A DNA stretch of 64,000 bases, taken from positions 181,277-245,276 of the IMG/VR virus record IMGVR_UViG_3300017971_000001, one strand, 5' to 3'. Numbering within the stretch: position 1 is the stretch's first letter; the number at the start of each line of letters is the position of its first letter. The DNA is from a virus. The translations under genes were made by a program, and so were the position numbers. Shown here piece after piece: positions 39,534-47,627 of this stretch. The notes beneath the pieces are model-generated. The model was given only the letters and a program-made list of their open reading frames with translations, was not told where the DNA came from and did no database searches.

Positions 39534-41039
39534 ATGCTCAGCTTCAACGAGCTCCAGGGCTTTGCCCAGGCCCACTCTGGTGACTACCGGTTCGGGCTTG
39601 ACGGCCGGAAGAAGGCGTGCTGCAGCAGCTGCGCGCACAACGGTCCGTGTGAAGGCGACAGCCACCAGCACGGGCTCGGGCGTCCGATCGATATCAACGA
39701 CTGGAAGAAGTGGATTCGTCACGAAGAAGCCGACACCATGCCGCCTGGGTTCCCTCCCCCCGCCCGTAGCTTCAGCCCGGCCTTCTCGGGACTCCGTGGC
39801 GCTACGGTCCTTACAGGCGAAGGGGATATGGACGATCCTCTGGACGCGCCACCGCTCGGGTACAAGTACGTCCAGACCACCAAGCCAAACACGACGGTCA
39901 TGGCGAAGCCCATGGGCGTTGTTCCGAAGCAGAGGCGGCGCGACGTCACGCGCATGATCGAGGAGCTCGAGTTCCTCGCGGCGACCCCCGGCGTCCACCC
40001 TCGCGCCCTCGCTTCCAAGATCTGGCAGGCGCGCAAGGCGCTCATGGAGAGCCAGGACTGGAGCTACGCCAGCTACAGCAATCCGCGCATGCGCTACGAC
40101 AGCAAGCGCGATCTGGAGGCGCGCCTTGCCTCGGTCGAGCGAGTCCTGGGTGTGGGCGACGTCAGCCCCAAGACCTTCGCGTTCTTCTACGGCATGGGCG
40201 GTCTGGGCAGGTGGCAGGGCCAGCAGGATCCGATCAAGAAGCTCGCGCAGTGCATTCAGGGGGCGATCTGCTTCCCGAAGGGCTACTGCTGCCCGTCTGG
40301 GACGCACTTCGACGAGCCCTACTACGACGACCCGCTCTACTTCGATCAGGGCTATCCCGAATACCCTGAGTACGGATACCCGGAGACCGGCGATCCTCGC
40401 CTTCCGCCGCCCATGGGCGACCCGCGTCAACCCCCTCCCTTCTTCGAGGAGACGTGGGGCGAGCCGCGTCGTCCGGGTGAGACCTATATCCCCGGACCCA
40501 AGTTGACCGAGCGCGGCCCCGTTACCTCGATCCCGGGCGCTCCGATCACGAGCATTCCTGGCGGATCGATCGGACCCGCCGGCGCCATTTCCACCGGCGG
40601 TGGAAAGATCGGACCTGCGAACGCTGGCCTGATCGCTGCGGGCGGGGTCGCTTCCGGTGCCGCGGCATCCATGCCCAACTCGGGCGCCGGTCCTGGCTCG
40701 ATCCTTCCTGGCGGAACGAAGACTTCGACTTCGACGGGCGGATCGCTTTCGGTGGACGAGGCGGTCAAGGCAGTCTCCATGCCGAATCAAAAGAAGTCCG
40801 TTCAGCTGCTCAAGCCAGGCACGGGAATCCTTTCGCGCCCGTATGTCGGCGCGCCCGAGCTCGTGCAGACGGGCCCTTCGGCTCAGGACTTTCAAGAAGC
40901 AGAGCGTCAGCGCCGCGCCGCTCGTCCCGGTTGGGGCGGAGGCGACGGCGGCGGAAGCATGGTCTCCCTGGGAGGCCTCTCTGCCCTGCAGCACAGCATG
41001 AACGCGGCCCGCATTGCGGCTCGCCGCCGGCGGAGGTGA
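39534..41039 (+). CDS. large Pro/Gly-rich virion-type protein with cysteine clusters
   Basis: 501 residues from ATG 39534. The N-terminus has CCSSCAHNGPC and a DINDWKKW segment; a helical domain follows (residues 125-215, with the SNP motif), then FYGMGGLGRWQ, a second cysteine cluster CIQGAICFPKGYCC, an acidic Tyr/Pro-rich part and a long Gly/Ser/Pro low-complexity region. The end has SLGGLSALQHSMNAAR and an Arg-rich tail. Probably structural; the cysteines could bind metal or form disulfides. Confidence 0.6.
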   Translation: MLSFNELQGFAQAHSGDYRFGLDGRKKACCSSCAHNGPCEGDSHQHGLGRPIDINDWKKWIRHEEADTMPPGFPPPARSFSPAFSGLRGATVLTGEGDMDDPLDAPPLGYKYVQTTKPNTTVMAKPMGVVPKQRRRDVTRMIEELEFLAATPGVHPRALASKIWQARKALMESQDWSYASYSNPRMRYDSKRDLEARLASVERVLGVGDVSPKTFAFFYGMGGLGRWQGQQDPIKKLAQCIQGAICFPKGYCCPSGTHFDEPYYDDPLYFDQGYPEYPEYGYPETGDPRLPPPMGDPRQPPPFFEETWGEPRRPGETYIPGPKLTERGPVTSIPGAPITSIPGGSIGPAGAISTGGGKIGPANAGLIAAGGVASGAAASMPNSGAGPGSILPGGTKTSTSTGGSLSVDEAVKAVSMPNQKKSVQLLKPGTGILSRPYVGAPELVQTGPSAQDFQEAERQRRAARPGWGGGDGGGSMVSLGGLSALQHSMNAARIAARRRRR

Positions 41040-41047
41040 GAAGAGAT

Positions 41048-42079
41048 ATGAAGCGACGCATTCGTAAGAACCCTTGGTTCAGCCCTCCGGCCATGCAGTA
41101 CGTGGCGCGGTTTACTCCGCCCCTCATGCTCAACCCGCCTCGGAGCAATCCGCGGGTCTACGGCGACTACGGCCCGCCGGCGCTGCCCCCACGGCGCAAC
41201 CCTCGGGTCTATGGTGACTACGGCCCGCCGGCGCTGCCCCCGCGGCGCAACCCTTCCCAGGTCTACTCGATCAGCTGCGACGGCGAGCACGTCGACTTGA
41301 TCCGCGCGACCTCGCCCGGCAAGGCTCGCTCGATCGCCTCCAAGCGTCACGGCATTCCCTTTCTCGAGCTCGACGTCATGGCGACCGGGGCGGCGAACCC
41401 TCCCCGCGCTCGCAAGATCGACCTCAAGGGAGACTTCCCGCTCATGAACAAGCGCCACCGACGGCGCCCGCGTTACTCGACCTATCGGACTGAAGACGTC
41501 GAGCGGCACATGCGCTACCCGCGCCGGCGTCGCTTCGATCCCGAGCCGGTCGGATACCGGGATAACCCCTGGGTCACCATGTACGGCCCGCGGCACACCG
41601 GCCCCTTCCAGCGCAAGCGCGACGCGCGGGACTTCGCTGACACGCGTCGGGGGCGCTACGGCGAGCACCACTCGGTTCACCGGCTCTACTCGCCGGGCGG
41701 GCAGTATGGTCGTCGCTCGCCGCATGTTCCGATCAAGCGTCGGCGCAACCCGGCCTACGGCGACTACAGTCCGCCTGCGGCCCCCTACGGCATGAATCCC
41801 CGGGGCCGGGGCGGGAAGCCTTCGCTTCACAGGGCGGCCGCCGCTGCTTCTCGTCGCGCTGCTCGGAAGATCGACGAGATCCTCAGCCAGATCGCCGAGA
41901 TTCCCAGTCTCACGATCCGTGATATCGAAGACGTGGTCGACGGCCTCCTCCACGTTCACGCTGGCCGAATTCTGCGCAAGCACAAGCTCTCGAGGTCGCG
42001 TCACAGCGATATCGAGCAAATGATCTCGGACGCGCTTTCGTATCGCAGCGAGGCCTACAACGAGATCATTCTCCGCTAA
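41048..42079 (+). CDS. arginine-rich virion-type protein with RxNP motifs
   Basis: 343 residues from ATG 41048. Begins KRRIRKNPWF, contains two exact 17-residue repeats beginning NPRVYGDYGPP, a diverged third copy (NPAYGDYSPPA), a small ordered domain (residues 70-110) and a helical C-terminal 80 residues. Arg and Tyr dominate the linkers. Likely DNA-associated or structural. Confidence 0.6.
   Translation: MKRRIRKNPWFSPPAMQYVARFTPPLMLNPPRSNPRVYGDYGPPALPPRRNPRVYGDYGPPALPPRRNPSQVYSISCDGEHVDLIRATSPGKARSIASKRHGIPFLELDVMATGAANPPRARKIDLKGDFPLMNKRHRRRPRYSTYRTEDVERHMRYPRRRRFDPEPVGYRDNPWVTMYGPRHTGPFQRKRDARDFADTRRGRYGEHHSVHRLYSPGGQYGRRSPHVPIKRRRNPAYGDYSPPAAPYGMNPRGRGGKPSLHRAAAAASRRAARKIDEILSQIAEIPSLTIRDIEDVVDGLLHVHAGRILRKHKLSRSRHSDIEQMISDALSYRSEAYNEIILR
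41147..41248 (+). repeat. tandem 51-base coding repeat
   Basis: Two adjacent 51-base copies encode the same 17 residues; they differ at only a few silent positions (for example TACGGC versus TATGGT), so the duplication is not brand new. Confidence 0.85.
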
Positions 42080-42142
42080 TGGATCGGGTCGTCCGCCGAG
42101 CAGTTCGCTACTTGCTCCTAGAGAGCCTTGAGGGGTAAAACA

Positions 42143-43492
42143 ATGCACCGACGCGAATACAACCCCCGCTACTCGTTCTCCGAGCCGCGCCCAAACCCTG
42201 ATTGGCACCCGGGCGGTGGCATGCGGATCGGGGGTCGGTATCGCCCTGGCAGCGGACGCTTCCATGCGCACCGCGGATCGGGCTATCGCCACGGCGGCGG
42301 CCGTCGCTACGACGGCGAGTACTACCCCGGCGGTGGCTACTACCCCCAAGCCAATCCTGCGGTCGCCGGTATTCAGATCGGCGACAAGGTCATGCCGGCC
42401 TCGCGCTTCCATGCGCGCCGCTGCCCCTTCGTGCGCGGCCGCGTCGTCGACCTGAAGCACAAGAAGTACGGCGACCTCGCTCGCGTCGAGACAGAAGACG
42501 GTCGGATCGTGACCGTCACGCTCGACACGATCAAGCGCTGCGGCATGCGCACGCGCAGCAACCCGCGGCGTGTCCGTCGCAACTGGGTCCCCAGTCACTG
42601 GAACGAGTGCGAGTCCTGCGGCAACCGGTGCTATCCGCACGAGCGCCTGTGCGTCTACTGCGAGCAGGCTGAGTTCGATCGCCTGCCGGGTCATATGACC
42701 GAGCTCAAGCGTTGCCCGAAGTGCGACCGCTTCGCATGCCTCGGCGGGCGTCACTGCAAGCCTCGGCCTCGCGGTTCTGGCCCCGGCCCCTACCTCGAGA
42801 ACCCTTACGCCTCCAGGGCGAAGGCGAAGGAACTCGCGCGCCTGGTCGAGTCCAAGCCAGGAATCCGCAAGATCGCTCGCCGGACCTACAGCCACGGCAC
42901 GGTCCCCCGCGAGGTCGAGTGCGAACTCGAGCCCCTCGGGCCGTCCATGCTGCTCGGTAGTCGTCGCTACGGGCGGACCAAGGGTGGCATGGTCGACTCC
43001 TACGCCAAGGAGTTCGACTTCCCTGCCCCCAACGAAGAGGAGCGGAAGTTCGTTGTCTGCAAGGGCGCGAACGAAATCGAGGCTGTCGCTGACGCATTGC
43101 CTCCGGGCCGCGGCTTCAAGAAGCGGCTTGAGTCCGCGCTCTCGACGAAGCGCTTCCAGGGCAAGCTCCCCGTGCAGAAGCGAATCGATCGAATCATGAA
43201 GGGCGGCATGCTGACGCAGCGTCAGACGACTGCGTTCTTGAAAAGCACGGACGCTGATCGCCTCTACGAGTTGGCGGAGCTCAAGCGCCGGGTCGACCGC
43301 GTCTTCTACCCGAGTATGCGGAAGCTGCTCATGCACGAAGAGGTTTCGGAGAAGCTGAGGCCCGCCCCGGCCCGCAAGAAGCGTTCGACCAAGAAGAAGG
43401 CTGGCAAGAAGGTCAGCAAGAAGAAGGTCGCCGCCGCTAAGAAGAAGGCCAAGAAGAAGACGACCAAGAAGCGTCGCCGGCGGGGTGCTTAA
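42143..43492 (+). CDS. basic protein with zinc sites and histone-like tail
   Basis: 449 residues from ATG 42143. A Gly/Arg/Tyr-rich N-terminus; an SH3/KOW-like strand region (GDKVMPASR..., RVVDLKHKKYGDLARVETED); zinc motifs CESCGNRCYPHERLCVYC and CPKCDRFACLGGRHC; a helical domain; and a C-terminal 50-residue run of Lys/Ala/Thr like histone H1 tails. The combination suggests a genome-binding protein, probably packaged. Confidence 0.65.
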   Translation: MHRREYNPRYSFSEPRPNPDWHPGGGMRIGGRYRPGSGRFHAHRGSGYRHGGGRRYDGEYYPGGGYYPQANPAVAGIQIGDKVMPASRFHARRCPFVRGRVVDLKHKKYGDLARVETEDGRIVTVTLDTIKRCGMRTRSNPRRVRRNWVPSHWNECESCGNRCYPHERLCVYCEQAEFDRLPGHMTELKRCPKCDRFACLGGRHCKPRPRGSGPGPYLENPYASRAKAKELARLVESKPGIRKIARRTYSHGTVPREVECELEPLGPSMLLGSRRYGRTKGGMVDSYAKEFDFPAPNEEERKFVVCKGANEIEAVADALPPGRGFKKRLESALSTKRFQGKLPVQKRIDRIMKGGMLTQRQTTAFLKSTDADRLYELAELKRRVDRVFYPSMRKLLMHEEVSEKLRPAPARKKRSTKKKAGKKVSKKKVAAAKKKAKKKTTKKRRRRGA

Positions 43493-44775
43493 TGGCCGCT
43501 CGCAAGAAGCGCGCCAAGCGCGCCAAGAAGAAGGTTCCGGGGCCGCGTCGGTATCACATTGAGCGCGCTATGGGCTGGGTCGATCACGGACTCGCTCACC
43601 CGGGCGAGCACGAGCACGCTTTGCGCGAGGCGCACGATCACCTGGTCCATGCCAAGCAGGCAAGGCGGAACCCTCGCCGTCTACCCGTGCGCAGCAACCC
43701 CATGCTGGCAGTTGTTGGCAATCCGCCTCGGCGTCGTCGCGTTCGCCGCAACCCCATGCTCGCGATCGTCGGGAATCCGCACGAAGAGGAAATGACCCCG
43801 GGCGCCATGCGCCGCCGGATCACCGAACTCAAGCTCGAGCTTGACGACGCGAAGTACTTCAAGCACTCGCCTATGCGGATCGCAGGACTCGAAGACGAGA
43901 TCGCCGAACTCGAAGACGCGCTTGACGCTGCAGAGGAACAGTTCGAGCGTAGGTCGCGCGCTGGACTTTCTCGCTCTCGCGTTGAAGACGAGCGCCGCCG
44001 TGAGCGCGAGCGCTACATGCGCGATCGCCGGCGCAACCCGCGTCCTGAAGTTCACCCGCTCGCCTACGAAGCGCGCCGCCGTTACCACGAAGACCTCATG
44101 GCAGGCCATGGAGACGCCGCTGAATACTGGCGCGGCCAGGCCGGGGCGTTCTTCACGGACGCGGTTCACCCCGACTACATGCGCGAGATCTACGAACTCG
44201 AGCAGCGCGAACTCGAACGCCGGAACCGAAACGCGACTGGCAAGCGCGCCAAGAAAAAGTCTGGCCGCAAGGGTGGCAAGAAGTCCAAAAAGCAAGTTGC
44301 AGGGCCAGGCGGACGGGATAGCTTGAAGAAAGAGGGCAGGAAGGTTCGCAAGAATCGGACTGCAGGGAAGTCCAAGAAGGCGAAGCCAAAACTCAAGCGC
44401 TACACGCTCGAGGAAGCCAGGAAGAAGTTCGAAGGATTCGACGAAGCGCTGAAGGCCTACAAGCGTTTTCACAAAGCGAATCCGAGCCACGTCGACGTCT
44501 ACGAAATTGACGACGGCAAGCCTGGCAAAACGGTTGACCGAGTTCATGCAGCACTCCACCGGACAGTCGAAACCAACTACCTCGTGCCTGACGGCTGGGA
44601 GTCCAACAAGAATGGCTCCCTCTGGAAGCACGAGCACGTTGAAGGCTTCAGCCTCGACAACCCCGTTGGCGAACCTGATCCGGAAGACTTCCCGCTCGAA
44701 GTGCTCGACCCAGCAACCGGCACGACTCGCAAGTTCGGCGGTCGCTTCCGCGTCACGACGTGGTGGTACGACTGA
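43492..44775 (+). CDS. basic multi-domain protein with RxNP repeats
   Basis: 427 residues; ATG overlaps the previous TAA. A polybasic start, a helical hairpin, tandem NPMLAVVGNP and NPMLAIVGNP segments each preceded by RSNP or RRNP, a coiled coil (residues 100-180), a Lys-rich linker (245-300), and a C-terminal globular domain of about 120 residues ending in WWYD. Likely DNA-binding virion protein. Confidence 0.6.
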   Translation: MAARKKRAKRAKKKVPGPRRYHIERAMGWVDHGLAHPGEHEHALREAHDHLVHAKQARRNPRRLPVRSNPMLAVVGNPPRRRRVRRNPMLAIVGNPHEEEMTPGAMRRRITELKLELDDAKYFKHSPMRIAGLEDEIAELEDALDAAEEQFERRSRAGLSRSRVEDERRRERERYMRDRRRNPRPEVHPLAYEARRRYHEDLMAGHGDAAEYWRGQAGAFFTDAVHPDYMREIYELEQRELERRNRNATGKRAKKKSGRKGGKKSKKQVAGPGGRDSLKKEGRKVRKNRTAGKSKKAKPKLKRYTLEEARKKFEGFDEALKAYKRFHKANPSHVDVYEIDDGKPGKTVDRVHAALHRTVETNYLVPDGWESNKNGSLWKHEHVEGFSLDNPVGEPDPEDFPLEVLDPATGTTRKFGGRFRVTTWWYD

Positions 44776-44787
44776 GCGAGGTGCGCT

Positions 44788-46641
44788 GTGTATCTGATCC
44801 CTGTTCTCAATCCGCCGCCCAGCGCCATGCCCCTCGCTGGGACCAAGACGAAGCGCAAGCCCAAGCGGGCCGCGCCCAAGAAGACCAAGTCGGCCGGGAG
44901 GAAGTCCGTGGCTAAGAAGAAGGTTCGCAAGAACAGCAGCCGCAAGCGCACGAGCAGCTACTCCGGTGGCCGCGCTCAGCGCAAGCGCTACCCCAGCGGC
45001 AAGCGCCGCAACCTGACCTGGGTCGAGGCTGCGCGATCGTCTGGCGCGGTCTACACGCCGAACTCGCTCATGACCAAGAAGGACGGCCGCGGTCGGCTGA
45101 AGTTCGTCCCGGTCACGAGCGGCAAGGTCGGTAAGCCCATGTCGAAGCAGGACGCGCTCGCGGCCAAGCGCCCGGTCGTCGGCTTCCTACCCAAGTGGCT
45201 GATCGACTTCTGGTACGACTCGGGCGCTGCGGACATGAAGACCGCGCGTCAGCAGAAGAGCAAGAAGTACAAGGACGCGGTCCAGTACTTCAACGCGGCC
45301 CAGAAGGCGCTCGCCGAGCAGCGGAAGAAGCGCGGCACCAGCTGGAAGCGCGCGACCCAGTACAAGACCAAGGGCCGCGGCAAGAACAAGAAGAAGGTCC
45401 GGGTCCCGGACTTCGAGATCCTGGACGACGGCTCGGTCAAGTTCCGATCGGGCCGTGGTCCCAAGACGTCAATCACCCTGTTTCGAGGCTTTGCTCCGTC
45501 GGAGGTGCAACAGCGGCACCTCATTGAAGGCGGTTTCGCGGGCAAGGCTGGACCTGGAGGAGGTCGCGTGAAGCTGAACCGAAAGCGGAAGCGCCGGGCG
45601 AAGGTTCGCAAGAACCCGGCGCGTAAGAAGAAGGCCGTGAGCAAGAACAAGCCACGGCGTAGCAAGAAGAAGACGAAGAGTCGGAAGAAGAGCCGCCGTC
45701 GCGCGGTCCTGAACAACCGGCCCAAGTCCAAGCGTCGGAAGAAGGCGACGAAGCGCAAGGCCGCGCGCCGCAAGAGCACGAAGCGTCGGAAGAATCCTGC
45801 GCGCAGCCGCAAGCGGCGCGTGCGGAAGAACCCGGCTCGCAAGTCGCACTCGCGCAAGCGTCGTCGTCGCAAGAGCAGCGCTCTGAGCCGGGTTCGCCAG
45901 AACCCCATGGGCGCGACCAAGAAGAACCCCATGGGCGCGCTGAAGCAGTACCTCGACAAGCTGCAGACCGCTTCGCCCTACGTCACTGGCGCTCACCTCG
46001 TGATCGGCATGGGCGTCAGCGGGCTCTTCTGCGGCGGTCTCCGTCAGTTCCCCGTCGTCGGGCGGATCTTCAGCCTTCGTGGTCGTTACCTGGGCGCCGC
46101 CGGCCGTTTCGCCGGTTGCCTCGGCGCGGCTTCGCTGGCTGGCCTGACCGGAACCCTGCTCGAGCGCACCCTGGGCAAGAACGTCAAGTTCCTCCAGAAC
46201 GCTGGCGGCAACTTCTTCGTGGCTGGTGTCGCCCTCGCGGTCGGCAACCTCCTCCTCGAGCTCATTCCCGGCGCCTCGTCGATCCTGCCTGGGATCAGCA
46301 ACCCCCGCGGCATGCGCACCATGCGGCACATGTCCATGGCGGCTCCGGCCGGCGAAGAGGGCATGGGCAGCTACGGCAGCAGCGTCCTGAGTCCCGAGGA
46401 CCTGGTCGCTGGCGAGTCGAGTGCCCGTCTGACCAACGAGTTCCACGGCATGAGCGACTTCCTGGAGCTCAGCGGCATGGGCTCGTCGGGCGGTCAGCCG
46501 ATTCCGATCGAGGACCTGCGCGGCTACCCCGGCTGGTATGGCGGTGGCAACTCGATCTCGGGCATGGGCGACTACATGGAGCTCAACCCGACCGCTCCCC
46601 TCGTCACCGACGGGTTCAACCCCGGCACCGAGAACTTCTAG
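44788..46641 (+). CDS. polybasic DNA-binding and membrane-spanning protein
   Basis: 617 residues from GTG 44788. Lys/Arg-rich N-terminus, an ordered domain (residues 70-260), a 130-residue stretch almost wholly Lys/Arg with RKNP motifs (265-390), then hydrophobic segments at about 405-500 (for example LVIGMGVSGLFCGGL and FFVAGVALAVGNLLLEL) and a C-terminus with GMSDFLELSGM and GMGDYMELNP. It could tie the genome to a virion membrane and capsid. Confidence 0.65.
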   Translation: MYLIPVLNPPPSAMPLAGTKTKRKPKRAAPKKTKSAGRKSVAKKKVRKNSSRKRTSSYSGGRAQRKRYPSGKRRNLTWVEAARSSGAVYTPNSLMTKKDGRGRLKFVPVTSGKVGKPMSKQDALAAKRPVVGFLPKWLIDFWYDSGAADMKTARQQKSKKYKDAVQYFNAAQKALAEQRKKRGTSWKRATQYKTKGRGKNKKKVRVPDFEILDDGSVKFRSGRGPKTSITLFRGFAPSEVQQRHLIEGGFAGKAGPGGGRVKLNRKRKRRAKVRKNPARKKKAVSKNKPRRSKKKTKSRKKSRRRAVLNNRPKSKRRKKATKRKAARRKSTKRRKNPARSRKRRVRKNPARKSHSRKRRRRKSSALSRVRQNPMGATKKNPMGALKQYLDKLQTASPYVTGAHLVIGMGVSGLFCGGLRQFPVVGRIFSLRGRYLGAAGRFAGCLGAASLAGLTGTLLERTLGKNVKFLQNAGGNFFVAGVALAVGNLLLELIPGASSILPGISNPRGMRTMRHMSMAAPAGEEGMGSYGSSVLSPEDLVAGESSARLTNEFHGMSDFLELSGMGSSGGQPIPIEDLRGYPGWYGGGNSISGMGDYMELNPTAPLVTDGFNPGTENF

Positions 46642-46657
46642 AGCTCTCGGCCCCAAC

Positions 46658-46690
46658 GACTCTGAGCGGGTTCGCTTTCCGCTCCGAGTC
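46658..46690 (+). other. stem-loop in the leader of the capsid candidate
   Basis: GACTC (46658-46662) pairs with GAGTC (46686-46690) and GAGCGG (46664-46669) with CCGCTC (46679-46684), with one mismatch. It lies in the 215-base gap 46642-46856, which has no gene and should hold the capsid promoter, although I cannot point to clear -35/-10 boxes. No U-run follows, so it may be an RNA-stability or processing element. Confidence 0.4.
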
Positions 46691-46856
46691 GCGACTCCGG
46701 ACTTTGGCCAACATTCACGTCTGCTTGCTGTGTCATGAGGGCGCAGTGCTACTCGGCGGCAGTGCAGATTTGAGGCCAGGAATGAAGCGTCAGGATTGGC
46801 GCGCCTGGTAGCCAAGATTGGGTGACCTCGGGAGAGGCCCCACAGGAGTTTTTCGC

Positions 46857-47495
46857 ATGACCATGCGCGTTGTCCCCATTCCCGCGATCGGCGCCGTTGG
46901 CAGCCGCCCCCGCAAGGAGCCGATCTACGACACTGAGGGTTGGGCTCCGGCCGTCCCCCAGCCGTCCGAGATCGTCACCTTCGTCAACTTCTCGGGCTTC
47001 AACACTGGTGGCCTGTCGCTGCAGAAGTCCTTCGGCCGCGACACCAATCTGCAGGGTCAGAATGGTCTGCCCGCTGCACACCACCACTACTGGTATGGCC
47101 TGCGTGTCAAGATCCGCTCGCTCGACGCGGACCTCGGCACGGCCGCCAACGTCGTGGTGTTCGAGGAGATCAACCGGATCCGTGAGCTCGGCTTCACCCA
47201 GTTCCGGTTCGCCAGCAGCGAACTGATCACCGTGCAGGCGGACGAGGCCCCCAGCGGCACCGGCCCCGCCTACGCGAACACGACCCACTCGGCCGCGACG
47301 ATCCTGTCGCTCCCGAGCGGCGTGCCCACCCGCGGAAACGCGAAGGACGTCACGATCAGCGGCCGCCCGGTCGAGATCGTGGCCCTCGAGGCCTTCCGTG
47401 TCGTCTACGGCACCCCCACCGGGATCACCCCGACCGTGTCGCTGTACTGCAGCGTGATCCTCGAGGGTCTGCTGCTGCGCGGAATCACCGGCTAG
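46857..47495 (+). CDS. candidate major capsid protein (beta-rich, 212 residues)
   Basis: ATG 46857 has a strong AGGAG. The protein is nearly all beta strand with no low-complexity: VTFVNFSGFNTGG, YWYGLRVKIRSL, FRFASSELITVQ, PVEIVALEAFRVVYG and a C-terminal SLYCSVILEGLLLRG strand pair, as in single beta-barrel capsid proteins. It stands alone between a 215-base leader and a perfect terminator, as expected for a very highly expressed gene, and directly follows the virion membrane proteins. Capsid identity is inference; no family match was possible. Confidence 0.55.
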   Translation: MTMRVVPIPAIGAVGSRPRKEPIYDTEGWAPAVPQPSEIVTFVNFSGFNTGGLSLQKSFGRDTNLQGQNGLPAAHHHYWYGLRVKIRSLDADLGTAANVVVFEEINRIRELGFTQFRFASSELITVQADEAPSGTGPAYANTTHSAATILSLPSGVPTRGNAKDVTISGRPVEIVALEAFRVVYGTPTGITPTVSLYCSVILEGLLLRGITG

Positions 47496-47532
47496 AAGGT
47501 CTCCTTCTAAAGTCGTGCCATTAAACGGCTTG

Positions 47533-47570
47533 AACAGCCGGCCCGGTAACGGGCCGGCTGTTTCCATTTT
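47533..47570 (+). terminator. strong intrinsic terminator after the capsid candidate
   Basis: A perfect 13-bp stem (47533-47545 with 47550-47562) and a GTAA loop, followed by TCCATTTT. It isolates the 46857 gene from the endonuclease fusion downstream. Confidence 0.85.
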
Positions 47571-47627
47571 ATGAAAGGTCTTCTTCTTCGAGTGACGATA
47601 GGCTCGATCCCTAGAAGGAGGCTCTGC

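Noticed and set aside
40907-43336. 809-codon open frame on the - strand
   Set aside because: Antisense to three overlapping + strand genes; no ribosome site, Val/Ala/Arg-rich shadow composition.
27309-46641. Tail tape-measure protein
   Set aside because: The long coiled-coil proteins (27309, 32164) are interrupted by low-complexity and end in a single anchor; no tail chaperone frameshift, baseplate or portal gene is nearby.
46818-46856. Earlier TTG start for the capsid candidate
   Set aside because: ATG 46857 has a proper AGGAG at the right distance; the upstream extension contains that site.
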